Shown: one piece after another, positions 1-10,067 of the stretch
Layout of the letters: every line of letters starts with the position of its first letter
Numbering within the stretch: position 1 is the first letter of the stretch
Source of the DNA: Sideroxyarcus sp045866275
GTDB lineage: Bacteria; Pseudomonadota; Gammaproteobacteria; Burkholderiales; Gallionellaceae
Length of the DNA stretch: 34,225 bases
NCBI GenBank assembly: GCA_045866275.1
Contig: BAAFRX010000024.1
Coordinates: forward strand, 1 to 34,225
Direction: 5' to 3'
Program-made: the position numbers and the translations under genes
Notes under the pieces: generated by a model
Database searches by the model: none
What the model saw: the letters and a program-made list of their open reading frames with translations, nothing else
Told to the model about the DNA's origin: nothing

Positions 1-1
1 A

Positions 2-111
2 TGCGATGACGAGTGGATGAGCGGAAAAATCTATTTGAACATGAACACCTGATGCACGACCTCAAGAATTTTGCTCGTGAGAACTTTTACAGAAAAGGTG
101 TTGCACAATCA
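2..111 (-). repeat. 110-bp terminal inverted repeat, left copy (putative mobile-element end)
   Basis: This stretch is the exact reverse complement of 34116-34225. Read on the minus strand it starts TGATTGTGCAACACC, a plausible element terminus, and contains a small internal palindrome CTTTTCTGTAAAAG. A diverged copy lies at 22483-22540. Because both window ends carry it and a different truncated gene abuts each copy, it is most likely the end of a multicopy insertion sequence. No transposase domain is readable in 110 bp, so the family is unknown. An alternative is that the shared length reflects an assembler overlap inside a longer repeat. Confidence 0.85.
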
Positions 112-267
112 GCCATTCGAGTCGCCGGCATCCGCAGCGTATGCCGATGCGAAAGGAGAGAGTGCGAACAGGAGCAATGCAGGAATGATCAGCTTGCCCG
201 GAAGTGTCTGGCGATAAGCCGAGGCTGCGTCCTGGCGCATGCCGACTAGAATCAAGTGATGAAGCAT
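112..267 (-). pseudogene. Truncated 5' end of a secreted-protein gene
   Basis: The minus strand encodes about 52 residues and is then cut at the junction with the terminal repeat, where a TGA follows immediately. A hydrophobic segment (KLIIPALLLFALSPFASAYA) ends in an AYA-like signal-peptidase site, so the intact product was probably exported. The ATG at 267 has an AAAAGGGG ribosome-binding site about five bases upstream. A second ATG at 240 would give a shorter n-region. The remaining mature part is only about eight residues, so no family can be named. The cut point suggests disruption by the repeat element. Confidence 0.4.
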
Positions 268-571
268 TGCTACCCCTTTTGCGAACAAGTCATGTACCAA
301 CACCGTTCCCGTCAGTGCGGGAATCTCGTATTGCGTCGGCCTCCTGTTCCGGGGATATCGCTGTGTGCCTCGCGCCGTGCGTGCGGGGCGATGTGCGTGG
401 AGCGAATCTGCAAGTGGGCGAACTGTAGGGGAGACTGGCGGGGGCTGTCAATGATGCGCGCGGGGTCTTGTGTCGGAGTGGGCTGATAAACTTGGCACTG
501 GGTGAATGTTGCCCTTGGATACGCCCGCTTGGCGGGCTACTCAGGGCGAACGGAATGCTAGAGGGGGAATG
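268..571. other. Intergenic region with one hairpin
   Basis: No convincing gene is seen here on either strand. Short open frames have no ribosome-binding site and no recognisable product. The only clear structure is the palindrome CCCGCTTGGCGGG at 524-536, extended one base by flanking G/C pairing. The same 13-bp core recurs at 26600-26612. It lies 35 bp before the thiopurine methyltransferase start and could be leader structure or a small intergenic repeat. Confidence 0.5.
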
Positions 572-1228
572 ATGAAGAAGGAATTCTGGCTGGAGCGTTG
601 GGAGCGGGCGGAGATCGGTTTCCATCAGAACGAGATCAATCCGTATCTGTTGAAGTATTGGGGCGAGCTACATGCGGCGCAGGGCGGCGAGGTATTCGTG
701 CCGTTGTGTGGCAAGAGCCAGGATATGGTGTGGCTGCGTCAGCAGGGGTACAAGGTGCTGGGGGTGGAGTTGAGTGCCATCGCGGTACGCGACTTTTTCA
801 GCGAACAGGGTTTGGCACCGGCGCATTCGAACACGGACAGGTTCGCGTGCTGCGAGGCAGAGGGTATCCGCATCCTGTGCGGCGATTTCTTCGATCTGAC
901 CAAGGCCGATATGGCGCAGGTTGGCGCGGTGTATGACCGAGCCTCGCTGGTGGCCTTGCCGCCGGAGATGCGCGCACGCTATGCGCGCCATCTGGTGGAG
1001 ATTTTGCCAAGCGGCACACGGATATTGCTGGTGACTTTTGACTATCCACAGGAAGAAATGCCGGGGCCACCGTTTGCGGTATCGGCGAACGAGGTTGAAG
1101 CGCTCTACGGCAAGCACGCGGAGATGCGGCTGCTGGCGCAGGAGAATGTGCTGGAGCAGAATCCGCGCTTCAAACAGCGCGGCATGACGCGGCTGCAGGA
1201 GAACATTTTTCAGCTGACGCTGAAGTAG
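572..1228 (+). CDS. tpm: Thiopurine S-methyltransferase
   Basis: The 218-aa product matches bacterial thiopurine/tellurite methyltransferases, cytosolic SAM-dependent enzymes that methylate thiols and, in some bacteria, selenium or tellurium oxyanions. The N-terminal FWLERWERAEIGFHQ block is characteristic of the family. The SAM-binding motif I region is FVPLCGKSQDMVWLRQQG near residues 43-60, followed by VLGVELS. GDFFDL and YDRASLVALPPEMR correspond to later conserved blocks. The ATG at 572 is preferred because GAGGGGG at 561-567 then lies four bases upstream. An ATG at 569 would leave almost no spacing. The gene stands alone, with minus-strand genes downstream. Physiological substrate is not predictable. 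Confidence 0.93.
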   Translation: MKKEFWLERWERAEIGFHQNEINPYLLKYWGELHAAQGGEVFVPLCGKSQDMVWLRQQGYKVLGVELSAIAVRDFFSEQGLAPAHSNTDRFACCEAEGIRILCGDFFDLTKADMAQVGAVYDRASLVALPPEMRARYARHLVEILPSGTRILLVTFDYPQEEMPGPPFAVSANEVEALYGKHAEMRLLAQENVLEQNPRFKQRGMTRLQENIFQLTLK

Positions 1229-1262
1229 GCCAGGCGATAGCTGCCCGGAGTCCCGCGCGTTT

Positions 1263-1421
1263 TCAACTGCCGGAGGATGTTTTTTCCTTGGCGCAGGCCG
1301 GGCAGACTTCGCCCGGCATGAACAGCGTGCCATGTTTTGGGCAGCGTTGCAGGATGACGGTCTTGCCGTCGTGGTCGCCCTCAGGCGGGGTTGCTTTCTG
1401 ATCGTGGTCGGATGGACTCAT
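1263..1421 (-). CDS. Small zinc-ribbon-like protein (52 aa)
   Basis: This short gene starts at 1421 behind a near-perfect ribosome-binding site, AAAGGAGG with five bases of spacing on the minus strand. The product begins MSPSDHDQKATPPEGDHDGK. Its second half has CPKHG (residues 28-32) followed by CPAC (40-43), a C-x2-H plus C-x2-C arrangement that could bind one zinc ion. The N-terminal third is acidic and histidine-rich and probably disordered. The gene lies about 50 bp beyond the KTSC gene and could be its operon partner. No function is known to me. The strong start signal and the cysteine pattern are the reasons for calling it real. Confidence 0.7.
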   Translation of the reverse strand: MSPSDHDQKATPPEGDHDGKTVILQRCPKHGTLFMPGEVCPACAKEKTSSGS

Positions 1422-1472
1422 GCTTGCCTCCTTTGCGCATTGAACAGAACGGGCAGTGACGCGAGGCCGCTG

Positions 1473-1736
1473 TTATTTCGGGCCAAATAGCGCGTCCAGC
1501 GGATTTCCGGCGGCAGGCGCATGCGCCGATACTTTCCGCAGCGTGAATTCCTCTTCGATGTTGTCGCGATAGAAGCTCCACGCCGCAGCGGAACCGGCCA
1601 GTTTGCGCCACAGATCCTCGCCGACACCAAGATATTGCAAGGTGTCGCCGTTGTCGAGCTGAACTTGCAAAATGCGCGCGTGCCTATCGTAGCCGATGGC
1701 GCGCAACTTGCCGGCGTTGATCTTCCTCATTTCCAT
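1473..1736 (-). CDS. KTSC domain protein
   Basis: The central part (INAGKLRAIGYDRHARILQV, then LDNGDTLQYLGVGEDLWRKL and FYRDNI) matches the KTSC domain, a small beta-rich domain of unknown role found alone or fused to enzymes. The conserved N/D-G-x-x-x-x-Y and F-x-x-x-I positions are visible. The ATG at 1736 gives 87 residues. The frame stays open to a GTG at 1784, and neither start has a clear ribosome-binding site, so the start is uncertain. The C-terminal tail ending LDALFGPK lies outside the domain. It lies downstream of pckG on the same strand, roughly 95 bp away. Function unknown. Confidence 0.75.
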   Translation of the reverse strand: MEMRKINAGKLRAIGYDRHARILQVQLDNGDTLQYLGVGEDLWRKLAGSAAAWSFYRDNIEEEFTLRKVSAHAPAAGNPLDALFGPK

Positions 1737-1830
1737 GCGTGTTTGCTGCAACGATTCCCGGCCTTGCGGGTCAGGCGCCGGCACAGCGGGATGCCGAGTT
1801 GCAGGAGCATTGGCGGCGCCAGCATGACCG

Positions 1831-3654
<1,824 letters not shown>

Positions 3655-3751
3655 CTGCTCAATCTCCGCAATCAATACGGGTGGGGTCAATCTGTTGCGC
3701 AACGATCTGATGACCGCGCAGGAATCCACCGGCTTGGCCGGTGGCCGGGGC

Positions 3752-3799
3752 ATTATAACGAGGGTGTCACGCAATGCCTAACACTTGCAAAGGTATAAT
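3752..3799. promoter_or_regulatory. Candidate divergent -10 boxes between pckG and djlA
   Basis: Two perfect TATAAT hexamers face away from each other: minus strand at 3757-3752, toward pckG, and plus strand at 3794-3799, toward djlA. Neither has a convincing -35 box at 16-18 bp, so the promoters may need an activator or be weak. The plus-strand box argues against a djlA start at 3798, which would overlap it. Confidence 0.4.
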
Positions 3800-3848
3800 G
3801 AACGCCTCGATTGCAGCAGGTTTCTGCCCACTTTTTCTCGGAGGCGTT

Positions 3849-4622
3849 TTGTTCAAATTCATCGGCATCGTTGCAGGCTACTACTTCTGGGGTTGGTGGG
3901 GGGTGTTGCTCGGACTGTTCCTCGGTTCGATCATCGACCGGATCCGCGCTTTGGGACAGGGGGCGCTGAACCCGCTGCAGAATGCGCTCCGCCAGGCCGT
4001 GTTTCTGGAAACGGCCTTCATTGCGATGGGCAAGCTGGCGAAGGCGGACGGGCGCGTGTCCGAGGCCGAGATCGCGCATGTCGAGCAGTTCATGCAGAAA
4101 TTGGGCATGACGCCGGAGCATCGCCAGCAGGCCATCGGCTGGTTCAAGCAAGGTGCCGTCGCGGAATTCGATCTCGAACCGGCCTTGCGCAAGTTCATGA
4201 CGTTTTGCGGCCACACGCGCAATCTCAAGGAGATGCTGCTGGTCTATCTGATCGTGATGGCGATGGCGGACGGCCACTACCATCCGGCAGAAGAGAAATT
4301 GCTCACCGCGATCGCGGGGCGGCTAGGCTATGGCCCGGAAGCCTTCAAACACCTGCTGGACATGGTGTTGAACCAGTCCCGTTTTTCCGGCGAACAGGCG
4401 AGCAGCGCGGCGGCGCTGGAGGATGCCTACAAGGCGCTGGGCGTGAGCAAGGAAAGTAGCGACGCGGAGGTGAAACGTGCCTACCGCAAGCTGATGAGCC
4501 AATATCACCCGGATAAACTCATGGGGCAGGGCATGCCGGACGATATGGTCAAGGTGGCGACCGAGCAGGCGAAAGAAATTCAGCTCGCCTACGACCGGGT
4601 CAAGAAGGAACGGAATTTGTAA
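3849..4622 (+). CDS. djlA: DjlA-like membrane-anchored J-domain co-chaperone
   Basis: The product has an N-terminal hydrophobic anchor rich in Gly/Trp (GIVAGYYFWGWWGVLLGLFL), a central TerB-like helical region (FIAMGKLAKADGRVSEAEI, then MAMADGHYHPAEEKLL) and a C-terminal J domain with the HPD motif in YHPDKL. This is the DjlA layout; family members stimulate DnaK at the inner membrane and influence capsule and envelope stress signalling. The TTG at 3849 is chosen because GGAGG at 3840-3844 precedes it and translation then begins at the membrane segment, as in known DjlA. ATG 3798 would add 17 atypical residues and overlaps a candidate -10 box. About 257 aa. It is divergent from pckG and converges on ftsX. 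Confidence 0.88.
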   Translation: MFKFIGIVAGYYFWGWWGVLLGLFLGSIIDRIRALGQGALNPLQNALRQAVFLETAFIAMGKLAKADGRVSEAEIAHVEQFMQKLGMTPEHRQQAIGWFKQGAVAEFDLEPALRKFMTFCGHTRNLKEMLLVYLIVMAMADGHYHPAEEKLLTAIAGRLGYGPEAFKHLLDMVLNQSRFSGEQASSAAALEDAYKALGVSKESSDAEVKRAYRKLMSQYHPDKLMGQGMPDDMVKVATEQAKEIQLAYDRVKKERNL

Positions 4623-4636
4623 GAAGATTTTCCCGT

Positions 4637-5542
4637 TCAGCGCGGCTCGATCTGCCACAGGTGCTGCGATACCGAGAACCACGCGCCGAGCCAGCCGAGG
4701 AAGGCGGAGAATGCCAGCAGGGCGCAGCTGTCCTGCGGGGTCAGCGGTTGCAGGGAAAAGTTGCTGGCGTACAGTCTGGCCAGCTCGCCGAGCGGGAAGT
4801 TCAGCGCATGCAACATGAGCGAAACCAGCAGCCAGGCGGCAATACCGCCGAACAGACCCTGCAACAGGCCGAAGTAGAGGAAAGGGCGGCGGATGAAGGC
4901 GTCGGTGGCGCCGATCAGTTTTGCCACCTCGATTTCCTGCCGCCGGGTCAGAATCTGCAGGCGGATGGTATTGAAGGTGATGGCAACCAGGGCGAAGCTC
5001 AACAGCCCCGCCAGCAACCCGACTGCCAGGCGACCGGCATCCAGAATTGCTTCCAGTTTGCGCAACCAGGCGGAATCCAGTTGGGAGTGCGCCACGCCCG
5101 CGCTGCCTTGCAATTCGTTGCGCAGTGCTTCGAGCAGGGCGGGGTCTCTGCTTTTGGGATGGATGATGTAGGCATCCGGCAGGGGATTTTGCGCCAGCCC
5201 CTCGGTGATGTCCGCCAATTCCGTGCTCTGCTGCAATTCTTTCAGCGCCATTTCGCGTGGCACGAACTCGACTGAAGCGATCGCGTCGTGTCGGCGCAAC
5301 AGGGCGCCGAGTTTTTCAATTTCCGCATCGCCTGTTCCCTGTGCCAGAAACAGGCTGATCTGCGGTGTCGTGCCGAGCCGGGCATCCAGCGCCTGCATGC
5401 TTTGCAGCAGGAGGTAGCCGCCGACCGGCAGACTCAAGGCGATGCCGGTGACGAGGATGCCGAGCAGGGAGGCGCCCGGCGTCGCCAGCAGGCGTTGCAG
5501 GCTCTCCCGCAACACACGCAGATGCGCGCGCAACCCGTTCAT
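4637..5542 (-). CDS. ftsX: Cell division protein FtsX
   Basis: The 301-aa integral membrane protein is the permease-like partner of FtsE. Together they transmit division-site signals to peptidoglycan hydrolase activators and do not transport a known substrate. The first membrane segment (LLGILVTGIALSLPVGGYLLL) is followed by a periplasmic domain of roughly 120 residues. Three further hydrophobic segments lie near 165-190, 220-245 and 270-290, giving the four-helix FtsX topology. RRQEIEVAKLIGAT is the conserved cytoplasmic loop. Its ATG overlaps the ftsE stop by four bases, indicating translational coupling. Confidence 0.96.
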   Translation of the reverse strand: MNGLRAHLRVLRESLQRLLATPGASLLGILVTGIALSLPVGGYLLLQSMQALDARLGTTPQISLFLAQGTGDAEIEKLGALLRRHDAIASVEFVPREMALKELQQSTELADITEGLAQNPLPDAYIIHPKSRDPALLEALRNELQGSAGVAHSQLDSAWLRKLEAILDAGRLAVGLLAGLLSFALVAITFNTIRLQILTRRQEIEVAKLIGATDAFIRRPFLYFGLLQGLFGGIAAWLLVSLMLHALNFPLGELARLYASNFSLQPLTPQDSCALLAFSAFLGWLGAWFSVSQHLWQIEPR

Positions 5543-6189
5543 TGCAGTTCACCCTGTTTCAGATGCAGCGTGCGCGCCGGAAATCTTTCCAGCATTCCCT
5601 CGTCGTGGGTGGAGATCACGAGCGTTGCGCCGACCTGGTGGAAAGACTGGAAGATCGTCATGATCTCGTGCGCATACTCGGCATCGAGATTGCCGGTCGG
5701 TTCGTCCGCCAGCAGGATCTGGGGCCGGTTGACGATGGCACGGGCGATACACAGGCGCTGCTGCTCGCCGCCGGAGAGCGCGATGGGATTGGCTTTTTCG
5801 CGATCGAGCAGCCCCACCTTGTCCAGCGCGGCGCGCACCCGTTTGGCGCTTTCGCGATGATCGAAGCCGCAGATCTGCAGGGGCAGCAGCACGTTGTCGA
5901 AGGCGTTGCGGTCGAACAGCAGCTTGTGATCCTGAAAAACGAGGCCGAGATTGCGCCGCAAGGGCGGGATCGCCTCGCGCTTGATCGCGCGGATGTTCTG
6001 CCCCTTGACCAGCACGCTGCCGCCGGTCGGGCGTTCGATGGCGGCGATGAGCTTGAGCAGGGTGCTCTTGCCCGCGCCGGAATGCCCGGTAAGATAAACC
6101 ATCTCGCCTTCGGCAATGTCGAAGCTGACCGCTTTCAGGGCCTCGCGACCGCCGGGGTAGCGTTTATAGACTTGATTGAGCCGGATCAT
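5539..6189 (-). CDS. ftsE: Cell division ATP-binding protein FtsE
   Basis: The 216-aa ABC ATPase has Walker A GHSGAGKST (35-43), a Q-loop in VFQDHKLL (84-91), the signature LSGGEQQR (138-145), Walker B ILLADEP (158-164) and the switch histidine in VISTHDEGM. It powers or gates FtsX at the divisome. The start at 6189 (MIRLNQVYKRYPGG) matches the family. The frame continues upstream into ftsY antisense-like sequence but has no support there. It lies 118 bp after the ftsY stop and overlaps ftsX, so ftsY-ftsE-ftsX is a likely operon. Confidence 0.97.
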   Translation of the reverse strand: MIRLNQVYKRYPGGREALKAVSFDIAEGEMVYLTGHSGAGKSTLLKLIAAIERPTGGSVLVKGQNIRAIKREAIPPLRRNLGLVFQDHKLLFDRNAFDNVLLPLQICGFDHRESAKRVRAALDKVGLLDREKANPIALSGGEQQRLCIARAIVNRPQILLADEPTGNLDAEYAHEIMTIFQSFHQVGATLVISTHDEGMLERFPARTLHLKQGELQ

Positions 6190-6307
6190 TTGAAAATCTG
6201 CTTGGCCGCTGCGCGCACGGCGAAAAACAGTCCCTTCGATTTCGGCAAGGCAGGACGGCAACCGTCCTCTTGGGGTCCCGTGTGATCGCTGAGGCACAAA
6301 AGATTTT

Positions 6308-7255
6308 TCATGCGGCCTGTCCCAGCAGCGCCGCGACGAAATCCTCGGCGACAAAGGGTTGCAAGTCGTCCAGTCCCTCGCCCACGCCGATGAAGCGCAC
6401 GGGGATGGGATGCGCCTGGGCGATGGCGGCGATGACGCCGCCCTTGGCCGTGCCATCCAGTTTGGTCAGCACCAGACCGGTCACGCCCAGTGCCGCGTCG
6501 AAGGCCCTGACTTGCGACAGCGCGTTCTGCCCGGTGTTGGCATCGAGCACCAGCAGCACTTCATGCGGCGCGTCGGGCATCACTTTGGCGATGACGCGCT
6601 TCACCTTTTTGATCTCTTCCATCAGGTGCGCCTGGGTGGCGAGACGGCCGGCGGTGTCGGCCAGCACCACGTCGATGTGGCGCGCCTGTGCCGCCTGCAC
6701 GGCATCGAAGATGACGGCCGCGGCATCGCCGCTTTGCTGCGCGATGACTGTCACCTCGTTGCGCTTGCCCCATTCCTGCAATTGTTCCCGCGCGGCGGCA
6801 CGGAACGTGTCGCCCGCCGCGAGCAGCACCGATTTCCCCTGGCGCTGGAAATGCCGCGCCAGTTTGCCGATGGACGTGGTCTTGCCCGCGCCGTTGACCC
6901 CGCACAGCATGATGACAAAAGGCCGGTGGGTGCCGACATCCAGCGGGGCTGCCAGCGGCGCGAGCAGCTTGAGCAGCGCCTGCGCCAGCGCTTGCCGCAG
7001 TTGTCCGGCCTCGCTTAACTTCTGCTCCCTGACTTGATGGCGCACGTCGGCCAGCAGGCGGCGGGTCGCGTCCATGCCCACATCAGCGGTAATGAGAACG
7101 GTCTCCAGTTCTTCATAAAGTTCATCGTCGATCCTGCCGCCCGGAACCAGCAGGGCGGACAGCTGTCCACCGGTGCGCGCCAGACCATCGGCCAGACGCG
7201 TCAGCCAGCTTTTCGATTCGGGAGCGGGCGGATTTTTTTTCAGGAAACTAAACAT
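6308..7255 (-). CDS. ftsY: Signal recognition particle receptor FtsY
   Basis: The 315-aa SRP-type GTPase receives ribosome-SRP complexes at the membrane for co-translational insertion. The NG domain is complete: N-domain helices at about 15-105, G1 GVNGAGKTT (119-127), GDTFRAAAREQL (148-159), G3 DTAGR (200-204) and G4 TKLD (264-267). The long acidic A domain of E. coli FtsY is absent; only a short basic/aromatic N-terminus (MFSFLKKNPP) precedes the NG domain, as in many shorter FtsY proteins. It is first in the ftsY-ftsE-ftsX set and is divergent from the M16 peptidase operon, with about 70 bp between starts. Confidence 0.97.
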   Translation of the reverse strand: MFSFLKKNPPAPESKSWLTRLADGLARTGGQLSALLVPGGRIDDELYEELETVLITADVGMDATRRLLADVRHQVREQKLSEAGQLRQALAQALLKLLAPLAAPLDVGTHRPFVIMLCGVNGAGKTTSIGKLARHFQRQGKSVLLAAGDTFRAAAREQLQEWGKRNEVTVIAQQSGDAAAVIFDAVQAAQARHIDVVLADTAGRLATQAHLMEEIKKVKRVIAKVMPDAPHEVLLVLDANTGQNALSQVRAFDAALGVTGLVLTKLDGTAKGGVIAAIAQAHPIPVRFIGVGEGLDDLQPFVAEDFVAALLGQAA

Positions 7256-7325
7256 GCAAGCGTATTCGGCAGTGGAAGAAATGTCGCATAATGCGCGGGC
7301 ATTTTAACGGTTCGGGATGGGATTG

Positions 7326-8678
7326 ATGAGACTTTATGCTTTGTGTCTGGGTTTTCTGCTGGCCGCGACGGCGCAGGCGGAAGTGTTCGAGACCACGTTG
7401 GGCAACGGGCTGAAGGTGGTGGTCAAGGAAGACCACCGCGCGCCCACGGTGGTGCAGCAGATCTGGTATCACGCCGGCAGCATGGACGAGCGCACCGGCG
7501 TCACCGGGGTGGCGCACGTGCTGGAACACATGATGTTCAAGGGGACGAAGTCGGTACCGGCCGGCGAATTCTCGCGCCGCATCGCGGCTGCTGGCGGCCG
7601 CGAGAACGCCTTTACCAGTTACGACTACACCGCCTATTTCCAGCAGTTGCACAAATCAAAACTGGCGCTGGCGATGCAACTGGAAGCCGACCGCATGCAC
7701 AACCTGGTGTTGAGCAACGCGGAATTCGGCAAAGAGATCCGGGTGGTGATGGAAGAGCGCCGCTGGCGCACGGATGATGACGCGCATGCCCTGCTCGACG
7801 AACGCCTGATGGCGACCGCCTACCAGGAGCATCCCTACCGCACCCCCATCGTCGGCTGGATGAACGATCTGGAAAACATGACGGCGGACGACGCGCGCGC
7901 CTGGTACCACACCTGGTACGTGCCGAACAATGCCACCCTGGTGATCGCTGGCGATGTCGATGCCAAAACCGTCTTTGCCCTGGCGCAGCGTTATTACGGG
8001 GCCATCCCGGCCGGCAAACTGCCCGCGCGCAAACCCTATCTGGAACCGGCGCAGCGCGGCATCAAGCGCCTGGTGGTCAAGGCGCCGGCGGAGTTGCCGC
8101 ATCTGGTCATGGCGTATCACGCGCCGACCCTGCGCGATGTGAAAAACGACTGGCAGCCCTACGCCTTGTCGGTGCTGGCCGGCGTGCTGGACGGCAATGA
8201 TTCGGCCCGGCTGAACCGGTCGCTCGTGCGCGAACAACAGATTGCGACGGCCATCGGTGCGGGCTACGGCAACACCTCGCGCGGGCCGACCTTGTTTTCG
8301 CTGGAAGCGACGCCCGCTCCCGGCAAGACGGTGAACGAGCTGGAAGCGGCCCTGCGCGAACAGCTGCAACTCATCGTTCGCGACGGGGTGACAGAGGAAG
8401 AATTGCGGCGGGTGCGCGCCCAGGTGACGGCCGCCGAAGTCTATAAACTGGATTCCGTGTTCTATCAGGCGATGCAGATCGGGCAGATGGAAAGCATCGG
8501 CCTGTCGCACCGCGACTTGCCGCTGATGCTGCAAAAGCTGCAGGCGGTGACGGCGGAGCAGGTGCGGGAGGCGGCGCGTACGATCATGCAGGATGATCAA
8601 TTGACGGTGGCGGTGCTCGATCCGCAGCCATTGAGCGGCGAGCCAAAGCAACACAAGGGGATGCAGCATGCGCACTAA
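7326..8678 (+). CDS. M16 family zinc metallopeptidase (catalytic subunit)
   Basis: This exported pitrilysin-family protease has an N-terminal signal peptide (MRLYALCLGFLLAATAQA) and the inverted zinc motif HVLEH at residues 64-68. The third metal ligand is expected in the downstream KEIRVVMEERR helix. Both M16 halves (about 20-210 and 215-430) are present. The ATG at 7326 is preferred because GGGA lies four bases upstream and the signal peptide then starts cleanly; an ATG at 7317 is possible. The stop overlaps the next gene's start by 11 bp, so the two M16 proteins are probably made together as a periplasmic heterodimer of active and inactive subunits. Substrate unknown. Confidence 0.94.
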   Translation: MRLYALCLGFLLAATAQAEVFETTLGNGLKVVVKEDHRAPTVVQQIWYHAGSMDERTGVTGVAHVLEHMMFKGTKSVPAGEFSRRIAAAGGRENAFTSYDYTAYFQQLHKSKLALAMQLEADRMHNLVLSNAEFGKEIRVVMEERRWRTDDDAHALLDERLMATAYQEHPYRTPIVGWMNDLENMTADDARAWYHTWYVPNNATLVIAGDVDAKTVFALAQRYYGAIPAGKLPARKPYLEPAQRGIKRLVVKAPAELPHLVMAYHAPTLRDVKNDWQPYALSVLAGVLDGNDSARLNRSLVREQQIATAIGAGYGNTSRGPTLFSLEATPAPGKTVNELEAALREQLQLIVRDGVTEEELRRVRAQVTAAEVYKLDSVFYQAMQIGQMESIGLSHRDLPLMLQKLQAVTAEQVREAARTIMQDDQLTVAVLDPQPLSGEPKQHKGMQHAH

Positions 8679-9972
8679 CTCTATTTTCTTTTTTCTTCTC
8701 TGCGCATTCGTCGGCAGCGTGTTTGCCACGCCGCAAATCCAGCACTGGCAGACTCCCGGTGGGGCGCGGGTCTATTTTGTCGAGGACCATAATCTGCCGA
8801 TGCTGGATGTGGCGGTGAATTTTCCCGCCGGCAGCGCGTACGATGCGGCGGACAAGATCGGCGTCGCCGGGCTGACCCACGGTTTGCTTGATCTGGGCAC
8901 GCGGGAGTTGAGCGAGGATGACATCGCGCGCCGTCTGGCCGATGTTGGCGCGCGTCTGGCCGGCAACTTCGACAGCGACCGCTCCGGCTTGTCGCTGCGC
9001 ACCTTGAGCAGCGCCGCAGAACGCGAGGCCGCGCTGGCCATCCTGGAAGATGTGTTGCAGCACCCGGCGTTTCCGCAGGCGGTGCTGGAGCGCGAAAAGA
9101 ATCGCCTGGTCGCCAGCTTGCGCGAGGCGGAAACCAAGCCGGAGTTTCTGGCGGAACGCGCGTTCGGGCGCGCGGTGTTCGGGGGCCATCCCTATGGCTG
9201 GCAAACCGCCGTGAGCGATGTGGAAAAGGTGCAGCGCAACGACCTGCTCGATTTCTATCGCGCGCATTTTTCCGAAAGCGTGGCCGTGGTGGCGCTGATG
9301 GGCGATGTGTCGCGGCAGCAGGCAGAGACGATCGCCCGGCGCCTGACCGCGCATCTGCCGCAGGGAGGCGCGGCGAGCGCGTTGCCGCCGGTGACGATGA
9401 AAATCGGCGCGCAGGAGGTGCGCATCCCGCATCCGGCGAGCCAGAGCCACATCCTCATCGGCGTGCCGGGCATCGCGCGCAGCGATGCGGACTACTTTCC
9501 GCTCTACGTCGGCAACTACATTCTGGGCGGGGGCGGTTTCGTGTCGCGCCTGATGAACGAGGTGCGCGAGAAGCGCGGCATGGCCTACAGCGTGTACAGC
9601 TACTTCATGCCGCTCCAGCAGCCGGGGGCGTTCCAGATCGGCCTGCAAACCAAGAATGAGCAGGTCGGGGAAGCGCTGCACGTGGTGCGCGAAACCTTGC
9701 AGGGATTTATCGCGAAAGGCGTGACGACAGAAGAATTGCGGGCCGCCAAACAAAACATCATCTACGGTTTCCCTTTGCGTATCGACAGCAACGGCAAGAT
9801 CCTCGACTACCTGAGCCTGATCGGTTTTTACAATCTGCCGCTGACCTATCTGGATGACTTCCCGCAGCGGGTCGAACAGGTTACCGTCGGTGACATCAAC
9901 CGCGCGTTCCGGCGTCGCATCGACCCGGCCGCGATGGCGACGGTGATCGTCGGTGCAGATGAAATGAAATGA
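8668..9972 (+). CDS. M16 family protein, non-catalytic partner
   Basis: The 434-aa protein has a signal peptide (residues 1-20, ending VFA) and the M16 fold, but the HxxEH position reads HGLLD (near 71-75), so zinc binding is lost. The C-terminal half keeps the substrate-binding R/Y block (EVREKRGMAYSVYSYF). This arrangement of an active M16 protein followed by a partner lacking the zinc motif and carrying the R/Y pair is known from heterodimeric M16 peptidases. The gene overlaps the upstream catalytic subunit, consistent with fixed stoichiometry. Confidence 0.93.
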   Translation: MRTNSIFFFLLCAFVGSVFATPQIQHWQTPGGARVYFVEDHNLPMLDVAVNFPAGSAYDAADKIGVAGLTHGLLDLGTRELSEDDIARRLADVGARLAGNFDSDRSGLSLRTLSSAAEREAALAILEDVLQHPAFPQAVLEREKNRLVASLREAETKPEFLAERAFGRAVFGGHPYGWQTAVSDVEKVQRNDLLDFYRAHFSESVAVVALMGDVSRQQAETIARRLTAHLPQGGAASALPPVTMKIGAQEVRIPHPASQSHILIGVPGIARSDADYFPLYVGNYILGGGGFVSRLMNEVREKRGMAYSVYSYFMPLQQPGAFQIGLQTKNEQVGEALHVVRETLQGFIAKGVTTEELRAAKQNIIYGFPLRIDSNGKILDYLSLIGFYNLPLTYLDDFPQRVEQVTVGDINRAFRRRIDPAAMATVIVGADEMK

Positions 9973-10067
9973 GCCGCCGGGGGAGAATACATCTGATCTA
10001 AATAAACGCGGATATCAAAAGGCGGGAAGCGCCGTTTTCGCGCCATCAAAAAACAATCGATGAGCGC

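Noticed and set aside
13..249. Plus-strand open frame starting MDERKNLFEHEHLM, shared by both window ends
   Set aside because: The first 33 codons lie in the repeat and the two copies then continue into unrelated sequence, so it is not one gene. No ribosome-binding site or recognisable domain is seen.
7656..8729. Long minus-strand frame opposite the first M16 gene
   Set aside because: It is His/Arg-rich low-complexity antisense of a clear peptidase gene, with no ribosome-binding site.
9973..10020. Similarity of GCCGGGGGAGAATACATC after the M16 operon to the leader GCCGGGGGAAAATACATG of the radical SAM gene
   Set aside because: About 16 of 18 bases agree, but there is no coding continuation and no wider homology, so chance or a shared purine-rich run is likelier.
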